A DNA stretch of 30,955 nt from a virus (IMGVR_UViG_3300045997_000083:1-30955), one strand, 5' to 3'; numbered from the stretch's first letter, positions 15,881-22,674 are shown. The notes: a model not told the origin generated them from the letters alone. Numbers and translations are program-made.

Positions 15881-15929
15881 GCCCAGGGGACGGATCGAAC
15901 GTCCCAGGGGCCCCCACCAGGGGCTGGGC
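15881..15929 (-). other. tRNA-like T-arm/acceptor structure
   Basis: On the minus strand, bases 15905-15887 form a perfect T-arm: stem GGGACG, seven-base loop TTCGATC, stem CGTCCC, including the G53/TTC/A58/C61 pattern. CTGGGC (15886-15881 on the minus strand) pairs with GCCCAG (15929-15924) as an acceptor-like stem. A small CCCC/GGGG hairpin occupies the space where D and anticodon arms would be, so this is not a full tRNA. It lies between two leftward genes, just before the Nudix start. Confidence 0.45.
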
Positions 15930-15945
15930 TGTTGGTGCGGCTTGT

Positions 15946-16170
15946 CTACGAGGTCACCGTCCACAGGCCCTGCATCGCCTCCGGGGCGGTGGCGAGCCGG
16001 TCGAGCACGGTCATCCGCACGTCGCGCTGGATCTCGGCGTTGCCGTCCATGCCGAAGGCGGCGAGGTAGGCGTCGCGGTCGACGCGCAGCGTGTGGGTGA
16101 CCCGGACGGTGACGTGGCTGGAGCGCTCACGCGGGGCGCCGGTCGAGCGGCGCGCTGGCAGGTTGTTCAT
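15946..16170 (-). CDS. Unknown 74-residue protein
   Basis: A small protein starting at ATG 16170, overlapping the TGA of the zinc-ribbon gene upstream (ATGA). The N-terminus is basic (NNLPARRSTGAPRERSS). It is followed by a strand-like VTVRVTHTLRVDRDAYLAAFG and a C-terminal helical part (AEIQRDVRMTVLDRLATAPE). AAGGA precedes the start. A longer frame reaching 16302 exists but would overlap the whole zinc-ribbon gene, so I reject it. No family is recognised. Confidence 0.65.
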   Translation of the reverse strand: MNNLPARRSTGAPRERSSHVTVRVTHTLRVDRDAYLAAFGMDGNAEIQRDVRMTVLDRLATAPEAMQGLWTVTS

Positions 16171-16340
16171 GCGAAGTCCTTGAGGAGGTCGCGGCACTCG
16201 TGGCACACCGCGAAGGTGGGAACGGACACGCCGTTGATGGTGATGCTCACCTTCGCCAGCGGGCCCTGGGTGGTCATGCCGTTGGCGGCGCAGGCGTCGC
16301 ACCAGCCGGTGCGCTTCGTCTGGATGATCTCGATGTCCAT
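16167..16340 (-). CDS. 57-residue zinc-ribbon protein
   Basis: A short gene from ATG 16340 to TGA 16167. It has two cysteine pairs, Cys14-x2-Cys17 (GWCDACAANG) and Cys46-x2-Cys49 (AVCHECRDLL). They are separated by a strand region (LAKVSITINGVSVPTF), a treble-clef or zinc-ribbon arrangement. It is the first gene of the leftward operon and has the shared promoter, dyad and leader upstream (16349-16396), with GAGAGGAACC as the ribosome site. A small regulator or nucleic-acid binding role is plausible but unproven. Confidence 0.72.
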   Translation of the reverse strand: MDIEIIQTKRTGWCDACAANGMTTQGPLAKVSITINGVSVPTFAVCHECRDLLKDFA

Positions 16341-16348
16341 GATGGGGT

Positions 16349-16396
16349 TCCTCTCGGTTGGTTGGGCTTGCAGAACCGAAGGTAGCAGGCGCTACC
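16349..16396 (-). promoter_or_regulatory. Leftward early promoter with dyad operator and leader
   Basis: Read leftward, the perfect dyad GGTAGC-GCCT-GCTACC (16396-16381) overlaps an extended -10, TG-C-TACCTT. It is followed by TTCGGTTCTGCAAGC and the leader word CCAACCAACCGAGAGGA (16365-16349) before the zinc-ribbon ATG. The same arrangement with the same distances occurs rightward at 22619-22668. A repressor bound to the dyad would cover the -10. Confidence 0.7.
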
Positions 16397-16422
16397 GGCA
16401 GCGGGCCAGCGCGGCCTCGAGG

Positions 16423-16465
16423 GTGTCCGGTATGCGGGTGGCCGGCGACCCGCTATTCGGACACG
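16423..16465. repeat. Dispersed palindrome, copy B (inverted)
   Basis: This copy runs in the opposite orientation to copies A and C. Its symmetry is the best of the three: GTGTCCG (16423-16429) pairs with CGGACAC (16458-16464), GCGGGT with ACCCGC, and the centre is GGCCGGC. Unpaired GTAT and TATT lie between the arms. It sits between the divergent early promoters, 26 bases upstream of the rightward -10 at 16490. Confidence 0.85.
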
Positions 16466-16486
16466 CCAGAACGTGTCGGACCCCGG

Positions 16487-16525
16487 TGCTACTGTCGCTC
16501 TCGCAGTGACCAACCAACGAAGGGA
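16487..16525 (+). promoter_or_regulatory. Rightward early promoter and leader
   Basis: TG-C-TACTGT at 16487-16495 is an extended -10. The leader word CCAACCAACGAAGGGA follows at 16510-16525, eight bases before the nuclease ATG. Unlike the leftward promoter, it has only a half dyad (GCTAC), but palindrome copy B lies immediately upstream. Confidence 0.6.
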
Positions 16526-16532
16526 CAACGAC

Positions 16533-17330
16533 ATGTTGAAGATCGACGGCTCCACCGTGAAGCGCGACAGGTGGGAGCGCCCCATCATCGACGGCACGCC
16601 CTACGCCAGGGCCAGCACCATCGCCAACGCGCTGGACGACCAGCACAACCTGATCAACTGGGCCGCCCGGATGGCGGTGGTCGGGATGGCGACCAGCCCG
16701 GACCTGATCGCGGCGGCGGCCACCACGGCGGCCGACGACAAGAAGGCCCTCGACCAGATCGCCGACGCCGCCAGGGAACGGGCCAAGTCCCGCGCCGGGG
16801 CCACCATCGGCACCGCCATCCACACCGCCACCGAGATGCTCGACCTGGGCGAGAACATCTCGATCCTGCCCATCGAGATCAGGCAGGCCGCCCACGCCTA
16901 CAAGGCGCTGATCGAGGCCGCCCACCTCACCCCGCTGGCCGCCGAGTGCTTCGTGGTCAACCACGAGTTGCAGACCGCCGGGACGTTCGACCGGCTGCTG
17001 CAAGGCCCCAACCGGGTGGTGGTCGGCGACGTGAAGACCGGCGGCAACCCGGACGCAGTGAAGTACTCGGCGCTGTCCTGGGCGATCCAGATCGCGGTCT
17101 ACGCCAACGCCCAGCCCTGGCACCCCGAGCACGGGGTGGTCACCTGGGCCGACCTGGGGCTGCCCGAGCCGTCCCTGACCCACGGGCTGGTGATCCACGT
17201 CGTGCAGGACACCGCCGACGCGCACCTGTACTCCATCGACCTGGAAGCCGGGTACGCGGCGGCGAAGATCGCCCGCACGGTCTACGACCTCCGCAAGGTC
17301 AAGGGGCTCGCCACGGCGGTGAGCGTCTGA
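16533..17330 (+). CDS. RecB/Cas4-like PD-(D/E)XK nuclease
   Basis: A 265-residue protein with the conserved exonuclease motifs of phage RecB-like nucleases: GTAIHTATE with His97, AAECFVVNHELQTAGTFDRL with Glu138 and Asp153, and VVVGDVKTGG with Asp166 and Lys168 (the D-x-K core). Such enzymes process DNA ends during phage recombination or replication. ATG 16533 follows the shared leader and GAAGGGA; an upstream in-frame start at 16473 would lie in the promoter. It is the first gene of the rightward early operon, and its stop overlaps the next start at 17330. Confidence 0.85.
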   Translation: MLKIDGSTVKRDRWERPIIDGTPYARASTIANALDDQHNLINWAARMAVVGMATSPDLIAAAATTAADDKKALDQIADAARERAKSRAGATIGTAIHTATEMLDLGENISILPIEIRQAAHAYKALIEAAHLTPLAAECFVVNHELQTAGTFDRLLQGPNRVVVGDVKTGGNPDAVKYSALSWAIQIAVYANAQPWHPEHGVVTWADLGLPEPSLTHGLVIHVVQDTADAHLYSIDLEAGYAAAKIARTVYDLRKVKGLATAVSV

Positions 17331-17551
17331 TGGCCGCCCGCATCCCGTCACGGCTGCGGCGGCGGCTGCAAGAGGCGGCGCCGGACTGGGAGATCGACCT
17401 GACCCGCAGCAACCACATCCGCCTGCGGCACCCGTCCGGGGCGGTGGTGATCGCGGCGCTGTCGGCGTCCGATCATCGGTCATGGGCCAACACGGTGGCG
17501 CACATCCGGCGCGCCGAGCGGGCCGCGAAGGCTGGTGGCGCACTACACTGA
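17330..17551 (+). CDS. HicA-like small RNA-binding-fold protein
   Basis: A 73-residue basic protein from ATG 17330 (overlapping the TGA of the nuclease gene). The arrangement resembles the HicA/YcfA dsRBD fold: an N-terminal helix (PSRLRRRLQEAAPDWEID), then TRSNHIRLRHPSGAVVIA, with His in the position of the HicA catalytic His, and a final helix (WANTVAHIRRAERAAK). HicA toxins cut mRNA, but no HicB antitoxin gene is adjacent, so a non-toxic nucleic-acid-binding role is equally likely. The fold assignment is by pattern only. Confidence 0.65.
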   Translation: MAARIPSRLRRRLQEAAPDWEIDLTRSNHIRLRHPSGAVVIAALSASDHRSWANTVAHIRRAERAAKAGGALH

Positions 17552-17575
17552 CCGCACGCGCGTCCCACCCCGCCC

Positions 17576-17639
17576 GGCCCTTCGGGGGCCCTCCGGTTCG
17601 CGACCGGCGGCGGGGGCGCTCCCAGGCAAGACCGCCTGG
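17576..17639 (+). promoter_or_regulatory. Three successive hairpins in the SSB-like gene leader
   Basis: Within the 116-base gap are GGCCC-TTCGG-GGGCC (17576-17590), CCGGT-TCGCG-ACCGG (17593-17607) and CCAGGC-AAGACC-GCCTGG (17622-17639), each perfect. They end 28 bases before the next ATG. A structured leader or attenuator is likely; no T-tract is present. Confidence 0.5.
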
Positions 17640-17667
17640 TTGCCAATTCAACAAGCAAGGAGTCAAC

Positions 17668-18102
17668 ATGACCACCGTTCCGCAGTTCAAGCCGACCAAG
17701 CCGCGCGAGGAGATCGACGGGCTCGACAAGAAGGACGTTGTCGGCTGCATCATCGCGTTCAAGGTCAAGGAGTACCGCACCGACGCCCCCACCTCGTATG
17801 GGCCCAGCCCGCGCGTCGACGGCACCGTGTGGGTGCTGGACGGCGACCTGGAGGGGACCGTCCACGAGGAGACCGCGTTCTTCGGCAACATCGCCAAGCA
17901 GATCGGCGAGGACGCCGAGCCCGGCGACTTCCGGCTGGGCGTGGTGACCACCGGCCAGAGCGCCAGCGGGCGCCCCTGGTACGGGTTCGATGACCGGGCC
18001 AGCGACGCCGACGTGGTGCGTGCGGCCACCGAGGCCATCACCGGCACCGCCGCCAAGGCGAAGCCGAAGGCCAAGCCGGTCAGCGACGAAGCCCCGTTCT
18101 GA
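17668..18102 (+). CDS. SSB-like single-stranded DNA-binding protein, putative
   Basis: A 144-residue protein lying between a RecB-like nuclease and the primase-helicase. The body is beta-rich (DVVGCIIAFKVKEYRTDAP, VDGTVWVLDGDLEGTV, FRLGVVTTGQSASGRPWYGF), as expected for an OB-like fold. It continues into a Lys/Ala/Pro linker (AAKAKPKAKPV) and ends in SDEAPF. An acidic tail ending in Pro-Phe is the known partner-binding tip of bacterial SSB proteins. Together these features support an SSB-type role, although I cannot match a specific SSB family. ATG 17668 follows AAGGAG. A strong hairpin follows the stop. Confidence 0.65.
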   Translation: MTTVPQFKPTKPREEIDGLDKKDVVGCIIAFKVKEYRTDAPTSYGPSPRVDGTVWVLDGDLEGTVHEETAFFGNIAKQIGEDAEPGDFRLGVVTTGQSASGRPWYGFDDRASDADVVRAATEAITGTAAKAKPKAKPVSDEAPF

Positions 18103-18109
18103 CCCCCTG

Positions 18110-18158
18110 ACATGCAAGAGGGGCCGAGCCACGCGAGGCCCGGCCCCTCCTTGCATGT
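18110..18158 (+). terminator. Long hairpin after the SSB-like gene
   Basis: ACATGCAAGAGGGGCCG (18110-18126) pairs with CGGCCCCTCCTTGCATGT (18141-18158) with one bulged base, a 17-bp stem. It lies seven bases after the stop and 38 bases before the primase ATG. No T-tract follows, so it may be a partial terminator that sets SSB above primase levels. Confidence 0.65.
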
Positions 18159-18196
18159 GTCCCAACCAGAGACAGCACCCGAAAGGTACGAACGAC

Positions 18197-20674
18197 ATGG
18201 TAGCAGCAACGAATGACACGAATGTGATTTCGCCTCTGGAACTGGCGATCCAGTGGGCGGGACAAGGCGTCCCGGCGTTCCCCATCGCCGTCGGCTACGA
18301 CGACGGGGCAGGCGGCACCGACAAGCGCCCCCTGAACAAGCACGGGCACCTCGGCGCCACCTGCGACCCGCAGGAACTGGCGCTGATGTTCATGGACGCC
18401 AGGCTCACCGATGACGAGGTGCTGGGGGTCGGGCTCCTACCCGGCGCTGCCGGGTTCGTCGTGTTCGACCTCGACGTGAAGAACGGCAAGGTCGGCTTTG
18501 AGAGCGCCGACGAGATGGGGCTGCCGGACGTGGCCTACATGGCGCGCACCGCGTCCGGCGGGCTGCACGTCTGGCTGCGCAAGCGCGACCTCGACCGCAA
18601 GGTCGGCAACCGCTCGGCGTGGGTGGACGTGGACATTCGCGGCGACGGCGGGTGGGTGGTGGCGCCCGGTGTCACGACGCCCTGGGGCTCGTGGGAGATG
18701 GCCGAGGACGCCTGCGCCCTGGCCGACACGCCGCTCGTCCCTGAGCACCTCTGGGGCCTTCTGGGTGACTACCTGGGGCCGAAGCCCAAGGCCACGTCGG
18801 ACGAGGTTCTGACGTTTCTCGCGCGATACGCCGATGTGACGGCCTGCCGGTACGCCGCATCTGTGATCCGGGATGAACTCGCGGCCGTCACAACGGCCCG
18901 CGTTCACGAGCCCGGCCACCACGCCGCGATGCGGATCGGCGAGTTGATGCGCGCCGGGTGCGCCGGGGCCGACGCCATGCTGCAACTGGAGGAGCGCTGG
19001 CTGGAGTGCAAGCCGGGCAGCGAGGCCGAGTGGGGTCGCTCGCTGGCGGCGGCGGCCGCGTCGACCAAGGAGGTCGAGCCCTGCGACCACCGGCCGACGA
19101 TCTGGCGCCCCGAGGTGCCGGAGGAGACCGACGACTTCGGCGTGCAGGCCATCGTCGCCACGCTGGCCGACTCCATGCTGGCCGACAGGTTCCTGGACGA
19201 GCATCGTGCCGTCATCCGGTACATCACGAAGACCGAGCAGTTCAGCGTGTACAACGCCAAGACCGGGCTGTGGTCGGACGCCTGGCGTGCCGACAGCGCC
19301 GGTAGCGGGCTGATGGGCTGGCTGATCAAGCGGGCCTTGCAGCGCTACGGGGTCGAGGCCGGGCAGCGGGCCCACGACGCGATCCTGAGAGCCGCCGGGC
19401 CAACGCCCAGCGACGAAGACCGGGAAGAGGCCAGGAAGGCCCAGCACAAGATCGAGAACGACCTGATGAGCACCCGCAAGGCGGCGGCGGTGCGGGCGGC
19501 GGTGAGGGCCGAGGCGGCCGGGATGCCGGGCATCGCTATCGAGACCGACGCCTTCGACGCCCAGCCCTACCTGATCGCCGACCCGCTCGGGGTGATCGAC
19601 CTCAGGACCGGCCAGCGCAGCCCGCACGACCCGGCGCTGCTGCTGACGCAGGCGCTGCCGGTGGCCTACGACCCGGACGCGCAGGCGCCGCAGTTCATGG
19701 CGTTCCTTGAGCAGGCCCAGCCGCTGCTGACGACCCGCGAGTACCTCCAGCGCCGGGAGGGCTCGGCCCTGCTCGGCAAGCAGTTACAGCACGCCTTCCA
19801 CATCGACCTGGGCGAGGGCCGCAACGGCAAGGGCGTGTTCAACGAGGTGGTGACGCGGGTGATGGGCACGCTGGGCGGCGTGGCCCCGGCGAGCCTGCTG
19901 CTGGTGCAGCGCAACGACAAGCACGAGGAGGAGATCGCCCGGTTGCGCGGGCTGCGGCGGGTGTGGATCGATGAGGCGCGCGACGCCAGGTCGCTGGACG
20001 CCGCGACGGCCAAGAAGATGAGCGGCGGCGCCCGGCGTCCCGCCCGGTTCATGCGCGGCAACTCCTTTGAGTACTACCCGAGCGACATCATCGTGCTGAG
20101 CACCAACGAGTTGCCGAAGTTCAAGGGCGACGACTCGGCGCTGATGGCCCGGCTGCACATCGTGCCGTGGGACGTGTCGTTCAAGGGCCGGGAAGACCTG
20201 ACGCTGGTCGACCGGCTCGTGGAGCAGGAAGCCGCCGGGGTGCTGGCGTGGATGGTGGCCGGGGCGATGGCACTGCTGGCCGGTGGCGGGCGCCTGGACC
20301 CACCGCAGGCGGTCATCCAGGCCACCGAGCAGGCCGGGGCCGATGCCACCCCCATGCTGGAGTGGATCGAGGAGACACTCGACCCTCACATCCAGGGCTT
20401 CGAATCGAGCGCCGCCCTGTACCAGTCATTCAGGCAGTGGATGCAGGAGAACAACCCCGGCGAGCGCATCCCGATCGCGAAGCGTTTCGGCCGGGACTTC
20501 GCGAAGTTGATGTCTGAGGGCGCGCTCAACGGGGGGGTCACTCCCGGCAAGCCAACGGTCGATGGGCGGCAGGTTCGGGGCTACAACGGCCTGACGATCC
20601 ACAAGAAGACATCAGGCAGACATCAGGCAGACAACAGGTGGTGGGCCGAAGGAGGGCAATCTGAGCACGAATAA
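18197..20674 (+). CDS. Primase-polymerase / SF3 helicase replication protein
   Basis: An 825-residue replication protein with two enzymatic halves. The N-terminal half is a prim-pol (bifunctional primase/polymerase) domain: VVFDLDVKNG with Asp91 and Asp93, and ASGGLHVWLRK with His124. A helical D5-type linker follows. The C-terminal half is an SF3/D5 helicase: Walker A GEGRNGKG (539-546), Walker B RRVWIDEA (Asp592, Glu593), sensor STNELPKF (635-642) and Arg-containing GDDSALMARLHIV. A C-terminal winged-helix-like segment (ALYQSFRQWMQENNPG to GYNGLTIH) ends the protein. ATG 18197 follows GAAAGG; frames upstream are unlikely. It probably opens the origin and primes DNA synthesis. Iteron-like repeats begin in its last codons. 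Confidence 0.92.
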   Translation: MVAATNDTNVISPLELAIQWAGQGVPAFPIAVGYDDGAGGTDKRPLNKHGHLGATCDPQELALMFMDARLTDDEVLGVGLLPGAAGFVVFDLDVKNGKVGFESADEMGLPDVAYMARTASGGLHVWLRKRDLDRKVGNRSAWVDVDIRGDGGWVVAPGVTTPWGSWEMAEDACALADTPLVPEHLWGLLGDYLGPKPKATSDEVLTFLARYADVTACRYAASVIRDELAAVTTARVHEPGHHAAMRIGELMRAGCAGADAMLQLEERWLECKPGSEAEWGRSLAAAAASTKEVEPCDHRPTIWRPEVPEETDDFGVQAIVATLADSMLADRFLDEHRAVIRYITKTEQFSVYNAKTGLWSDAWRADSAGSGLMGWLIKRALQRYGVEAGQRAHDAILRAAGPTPSDEDREEARKAQHKIENDLMSTRKAAAVRAAVRAEAAGMPGIAIETDAFDAQPYLIADPLGVIDLRTGQRSPHDPALLLTQALPVAYDPDAQAPQFMAFLEQAQPLLTTREYLQRREGSALLGKQLQHAFHIDLGEGRNGKGVFNEVVTRVMGTLGGVAPASLLLVQRNDKHEEEIARLRGLRRVWIDEARDARSLDAATAKKMSGGARRPARFMRGNSFEYYPSDIIVLSTNELPKFKGDDSALMARLHIVPWDVSFKGREDLTLVDRLVEQEAAGVLAWMVAGAMALLAGGGRLDPPQAVIQATEQAGADATPMLEWIEETLDPHIQGFESSAALYQSFRQWMQENNPGERIPIAKRFGRDFAKLMSEGALNGGVTPGKPTVDGRQVRGYNGLTIHKKTSGRHQADNRWWAEGGQSEHE

Positions 20675-20788
20675 GACGTTAAGACATTAAAGACATCAGA
20701 ATCCCTACATACTCCCTTATGCAAAAGGCACCACGCACAAAGTTAGAGGGGAAAGGGGGAAGTTGATGTACTTTCACGTCTTGATGTC
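20607..20788. other. Candidate replication origin with iteron-like repeats
   Basis: AGACATCAGGC occurs twice in tandem (20607-20617, 20618-20628), then AGACAACAGGT (20629-20639). TAAGACGT and TAAGACAT follow (20672-20687), then AGACATCAGA (20691-20700). Inverted copies of the core appear as TTGATGT at 20763-20769 and 20781-20787. Between them, 20672-20755 is unusually A/T-rich for this genome. Repeats plus an A/T-rich stretch next to the helicase gene are typical of phage and plasmid origins. Confidence 0.6.
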
Positions 20789-20841
20789 CAGACCGCCCCG
20801 CAGGAGCGGGCGCTGGCGTCACGGGCATGAACCGACAGTAA

Positions 20842-20858
20842 CCAACCAACCGAAGGGA
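20842..20858 (+). promoter_or_regulatory. Shared early leader word
   Basis: CCAACCAACCGAAGGGA at 20842-20858 lies nine bases before the ATG at 20868. It includes the ribosome site GAAGGGA and is the same leader found before four other early genes. No convincing -10 box is seen next to it. Confidence 0.6.
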
Positions 20859-20867
20859 AGAGATGAG

Positions 20868-21425
20868 ATGAGCAAGAGCAACAAGACCGTGACCGTGATG
20901 AAGGGCGCCGAGGACTTCCGCGCCATCTACCGGCCGAGCCGCCGCACACTGGCAATCGACATGCCATACGACAGGCACGTCATGCGGCGCCCGTTGCTGG
21001 CGCTGGTCGAAGCGGTGGCGGCCATCGACTGGACTCGCAGGAGCCATGCGAGCAAGCGCCGCTACGGGCAGCACTGGTTCCACCCCTCCGAGGACTTCGT
21101 GTGCCTGGAGCCGCTCCCCGAGGAGGCCGACCCCCTGGCGGTGGCGCAGGCGATCCACACCCTCGTCTTCGACGGCGACCAGGAGCCGTGCTGGGAGATC
21201 GTCAGACAGTGGAACGACGTACTGCCTCAGATCAGCGCGTACCAGCGCGGCCAGGACATCTACTGCCGGGACGGGCGCGGCGGCCGGGTGCGGCTGTGGT
21301 CATACCCGAAGCGTGGCGGCATCGAGGTCGGCACCGACGACTCCTCGCCCGACTGGGCGGGCCTCGTCTTCCCCGACATGGCGGCCGTGGTGCGGCACGC
21401 CAAGGCACTGGAGGCGGCGCGGTGA
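20868..21425 (+). CDS. Unknown 185-residue early protein
   Basis: No family is recognised. The protein is soluble, with a basic start (SKSNKTVTVMKG), a helix-rich middle (RRPLLALVEAVAAIDWTRRS, then AVAQAIHTLVFDGDQEP) and a strand-rich end (GRVRLWSYPKRGGIEVGTDD). It ends in a helix with MAAVVRHAKALEAAR. ATG 20868 is chosen for its leader and ribosome site; an upstream in-frame ATG at 20763 lies in the inverted iterons. It is the first gene after the candidate origin and overlaps the next start. Confidence 0.75.
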   Translation: MSKSNKTVTVMKGAEDFRAIYRPSRRTLAIDMPYDRHVMRRPLLALVEAVAAIDWTRRSHASKRRYGQHWFHPSEDFVCLEPLPEEADPLAVAQAIHTLVFDGDQEPCWEIVRQWNDVLPQISAYQRGQDIYCRDGRGGRVRLWSYPKRGGIEVGTDDSSPDWAGLVFPDMAAVVRHAKALEAAR

Positions 21426-21769
21426 CCACCACCTACCAGCAGTGGGCGCTGGCGAACCTGCGGGTCGAGCCCGGCGCGATGCTGACCAGCGCCGACGCCC
21501 GCCGGGACTACGTCGCCTGGGTCTCCGACCACTACGGCATGAAGCGCGAGCCCATCGGCAAGCAGCGGGCCGCCATCCTGGGGCTCGATGGGTCGATCAC
21601 CCGCAAGGGGCGTCGGCAGGACGAGACCGTCTACCACGGGGTGGCCCTGGACTACCCGAGCGCCGTGGAGGTCTCCGAGGCGCTGGCGGCGCTGCGCGAG
21701 TTGTGGCGACACGGGCTGATCAGCGAACAGCAGGCGCGCCGGGTGTGCGCCGTCAAACTGGGGGTGTGA
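21422..21769 (+). CDS. Stand-alone D5-C-like winged-helix protein
   Basis: A 115-residue protein from GTG 21422 (GTGA overlap). The core SADARRDYVAWVSDHYGMKR, EPIGKQRAAILGL, ITRKGRRQDETVYHGVALDY follows the layout of the C-terminal domain of phage/plasmid primases (D5-C). It also resembles the end of this phage's own primase, ALYQSFRQWMQENNPGERIP and VDGRQVRGYNGLTIH. A further C-terminal helix pair (LRELWRHGLISEQQARRVCA) looks HTH-like. It may bind the origin or regulate the helicase. The homology is by pattern only. Confidence 0.65.
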   Translation: MTTTYQQWALANLRVEPGAMLTSADARRDYVAWVSDHYGMKREPIGKQRAAILGLDGSITRKGRRQDETVYHGVALDYPSAVEVSEALAALRELWRHGLISEQQARRVCAVKLGV

Positions 21770-21771
21770 GG

Positions 21772-22233
21772 ATGCCGCAGCCCGACCTGATCGTGGACAT
21801 CCCCGGCAAGCCCGCCGGGCAGGGCTCGCTGCAACTGTGGTCAAACGGGGATGGCACAGAACGTGCCAAGCACCCGCCGCACACCGTGGCCCACCGCAAC
21901 CTCGTTGTCGGCATGCTGGCGCAGGCGTGGGCGGGCCAGCCGCCGGTCGACGGGCCGGTGGCGGTGCGGGCCACGTTCTACCTGCCCCGGCCGAAGGCCC
22001 ACTTCGGGACCGGGCGCAACGCCGGGCTGGTGAAGGACTCGGCGCCCTACTGGCCGGTGACGAAGAACCGCGACGACCTGGACAAGTTCGTGCGGCTGGT
22101 CGGCGACGCGTTGGTGATCGCCGGGGTGCTGGCCGACGACTCGCAGGTGGTGGTGTGGCGCGCCGAGAAGCGCTGGCACGACACGGTGCTGGGCGGCAAC
22201 GGGTCGACGGTGGTGGAGGTGTTCGTGCTGTGA
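21772..22233 (+). CDS. rusA: RusA-like Holliday junction resolvase
   Basis: RusA enzymes cut four-way DNA junctions formed in replication and recombination. The 153-residue protein has the family signatures: VDIPGKPAGQGSL at the start, then KNRDDLDKFVRLVGDALVIA followed by GVLADDSQVVVWRAEKRW. It carries the acidic active-site residues Asp101/Asp104, Asp112 and Asp122/Asp123, and Lys133 at the expected spacing. ATG 21772 lies two bases after the previous stop. It belongs to the replication operon and would resolve branched DNA before packaging. Confidence 0.9.
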   Translation: MPQPDLIVDIPGKPAGQGSLQLWSNGDGTERAKHPPHTVAHRNLVVGMLAQAWAGQPPVDGPVAVRATFYLPRPKAHFGTGRNAGLVKDSAPYWPVTKNRDDLDKFVRLVGDALVIAGVLADDSQVVVWRAEKRWHDTVLGGNGSTVVEVFVL

Positions 22234-22454
22234 GCGAGATGAACTACTGCGCGACCGTGCTGCTGAGCCTGGACGCCTGGGCCGACTCGGAGGTGGCGGC
22301 GCTGGCCGAGCGGCGGCTGTGCGAGCAACTGGAGGAGGCCGGGTGCGTCGAGATCGGCCCCACCACCTGGGAGGAGATGACGTGGTTCGACCCGATGAGC
22401 GGCGGCGAGCCGCACACCGTGATGAACGGCTACCGGGAGGGCCGCCGTGAGTAG
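22230..22454 (+). CDS. Unknown 74-residue early protein
   Basis: It starts at GTG 22230 overlapping the RusA stop (GTGA); ATG 22239 is a possible later start. It begins with a strand (YCATVLLSLDAW), followed by a helix (SEVAALAERRLCEQLEEAG), a second strand (CVEIGPTTWEEMTWFD) and a polar tail. The alpha-beta pattern is credible for a small folded protein. No family is recognised. Confidence 0.65.
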   Translation: MSEMNYCATVLLSLDAWADSEVAALAERRLCEQLEEAGCVEIGPTTWEEMTWFDPMSGGEPHTVMNGYREGRRE

Positions 22455-22623
22455 GCCGGTGGTTCACATCGAGCAGGCGGCGTTCGGCTGGTACTGGTCG
22501 GTGCTGTGGAACTTCCACGTCCTGGACGGCAAGGCGCTGACCCGCCGGGGCGCCCACCGGGCGGCGTGGAAGGCGGCCATGCAACTGATGGCGAACTACC
22601 GCCCTCCCGACGAACGTCGGTAG
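22447..22623 (+). CDS. Unknown 58-residue early protein
   Basis: A short frame from GTG 22447 to TAG 22623, overlapping the previous gene by eight bases and preceded by GGGAGGG. The product is Trp-rich and basic (AAFGWYWSVLWNFHVLDGKA, then LTRRGAHRAAWKAAMQLM). The downstream dyad at 22619 overlaps its stop codon. Function unknown. Confidence 0.6.
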   Translation: MSRPVVHIEQAAFGWYWSVLWNFHVLDGKALTRRGAHRAAWKAAMQLMANYRPPDERR

Positions 22624-22668
22624 CGTGTGCTACCTTCGGTCCTGCAAGCAACCAACCAACCGAAAGGA
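22619..22668 (+). promoter_or_regulatory. Rightward promoter with dyad operator and leader
   Basis: GGTAGC-GTGT-GCTACC (22619-22634) is a perfect dyad overlapping the extended -10 TG-C-TACCTT (22628-22636). TTCGGTCCTGCAAGC follows, then CCAACCAACCGAAAGGA at 22652-22668, seven bases before the GTG start. About 50 of 58 bases match the leftward promoter at 16396-16349, while the four-base dyad spacer differs. Confidence 0.72.
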
Positions 22669-22674
22669 ACCATC

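Noticed and set aside
15300-15917. Longer Nudix start at 15917
   Set aside because: It would translate through the tRNA-like stem without a ribosome site; ATG 15842 has AGGAAGG at good spacing.
15840-15945. A complete tRNA gene on the minus strand
   Set aside because: Only the T-arm and part of an acceptor stem can be built. There is no anticodon arm, and the 5' acceptor strand lies only about 40 bases from the 3' end.
15946-16302. Longer 118-codon version of the 74-residue gene
   Set aside because: It would fully overlap the zinc-ribbon gene, whose cysteine pairs and ATGA coupling are more convincing.
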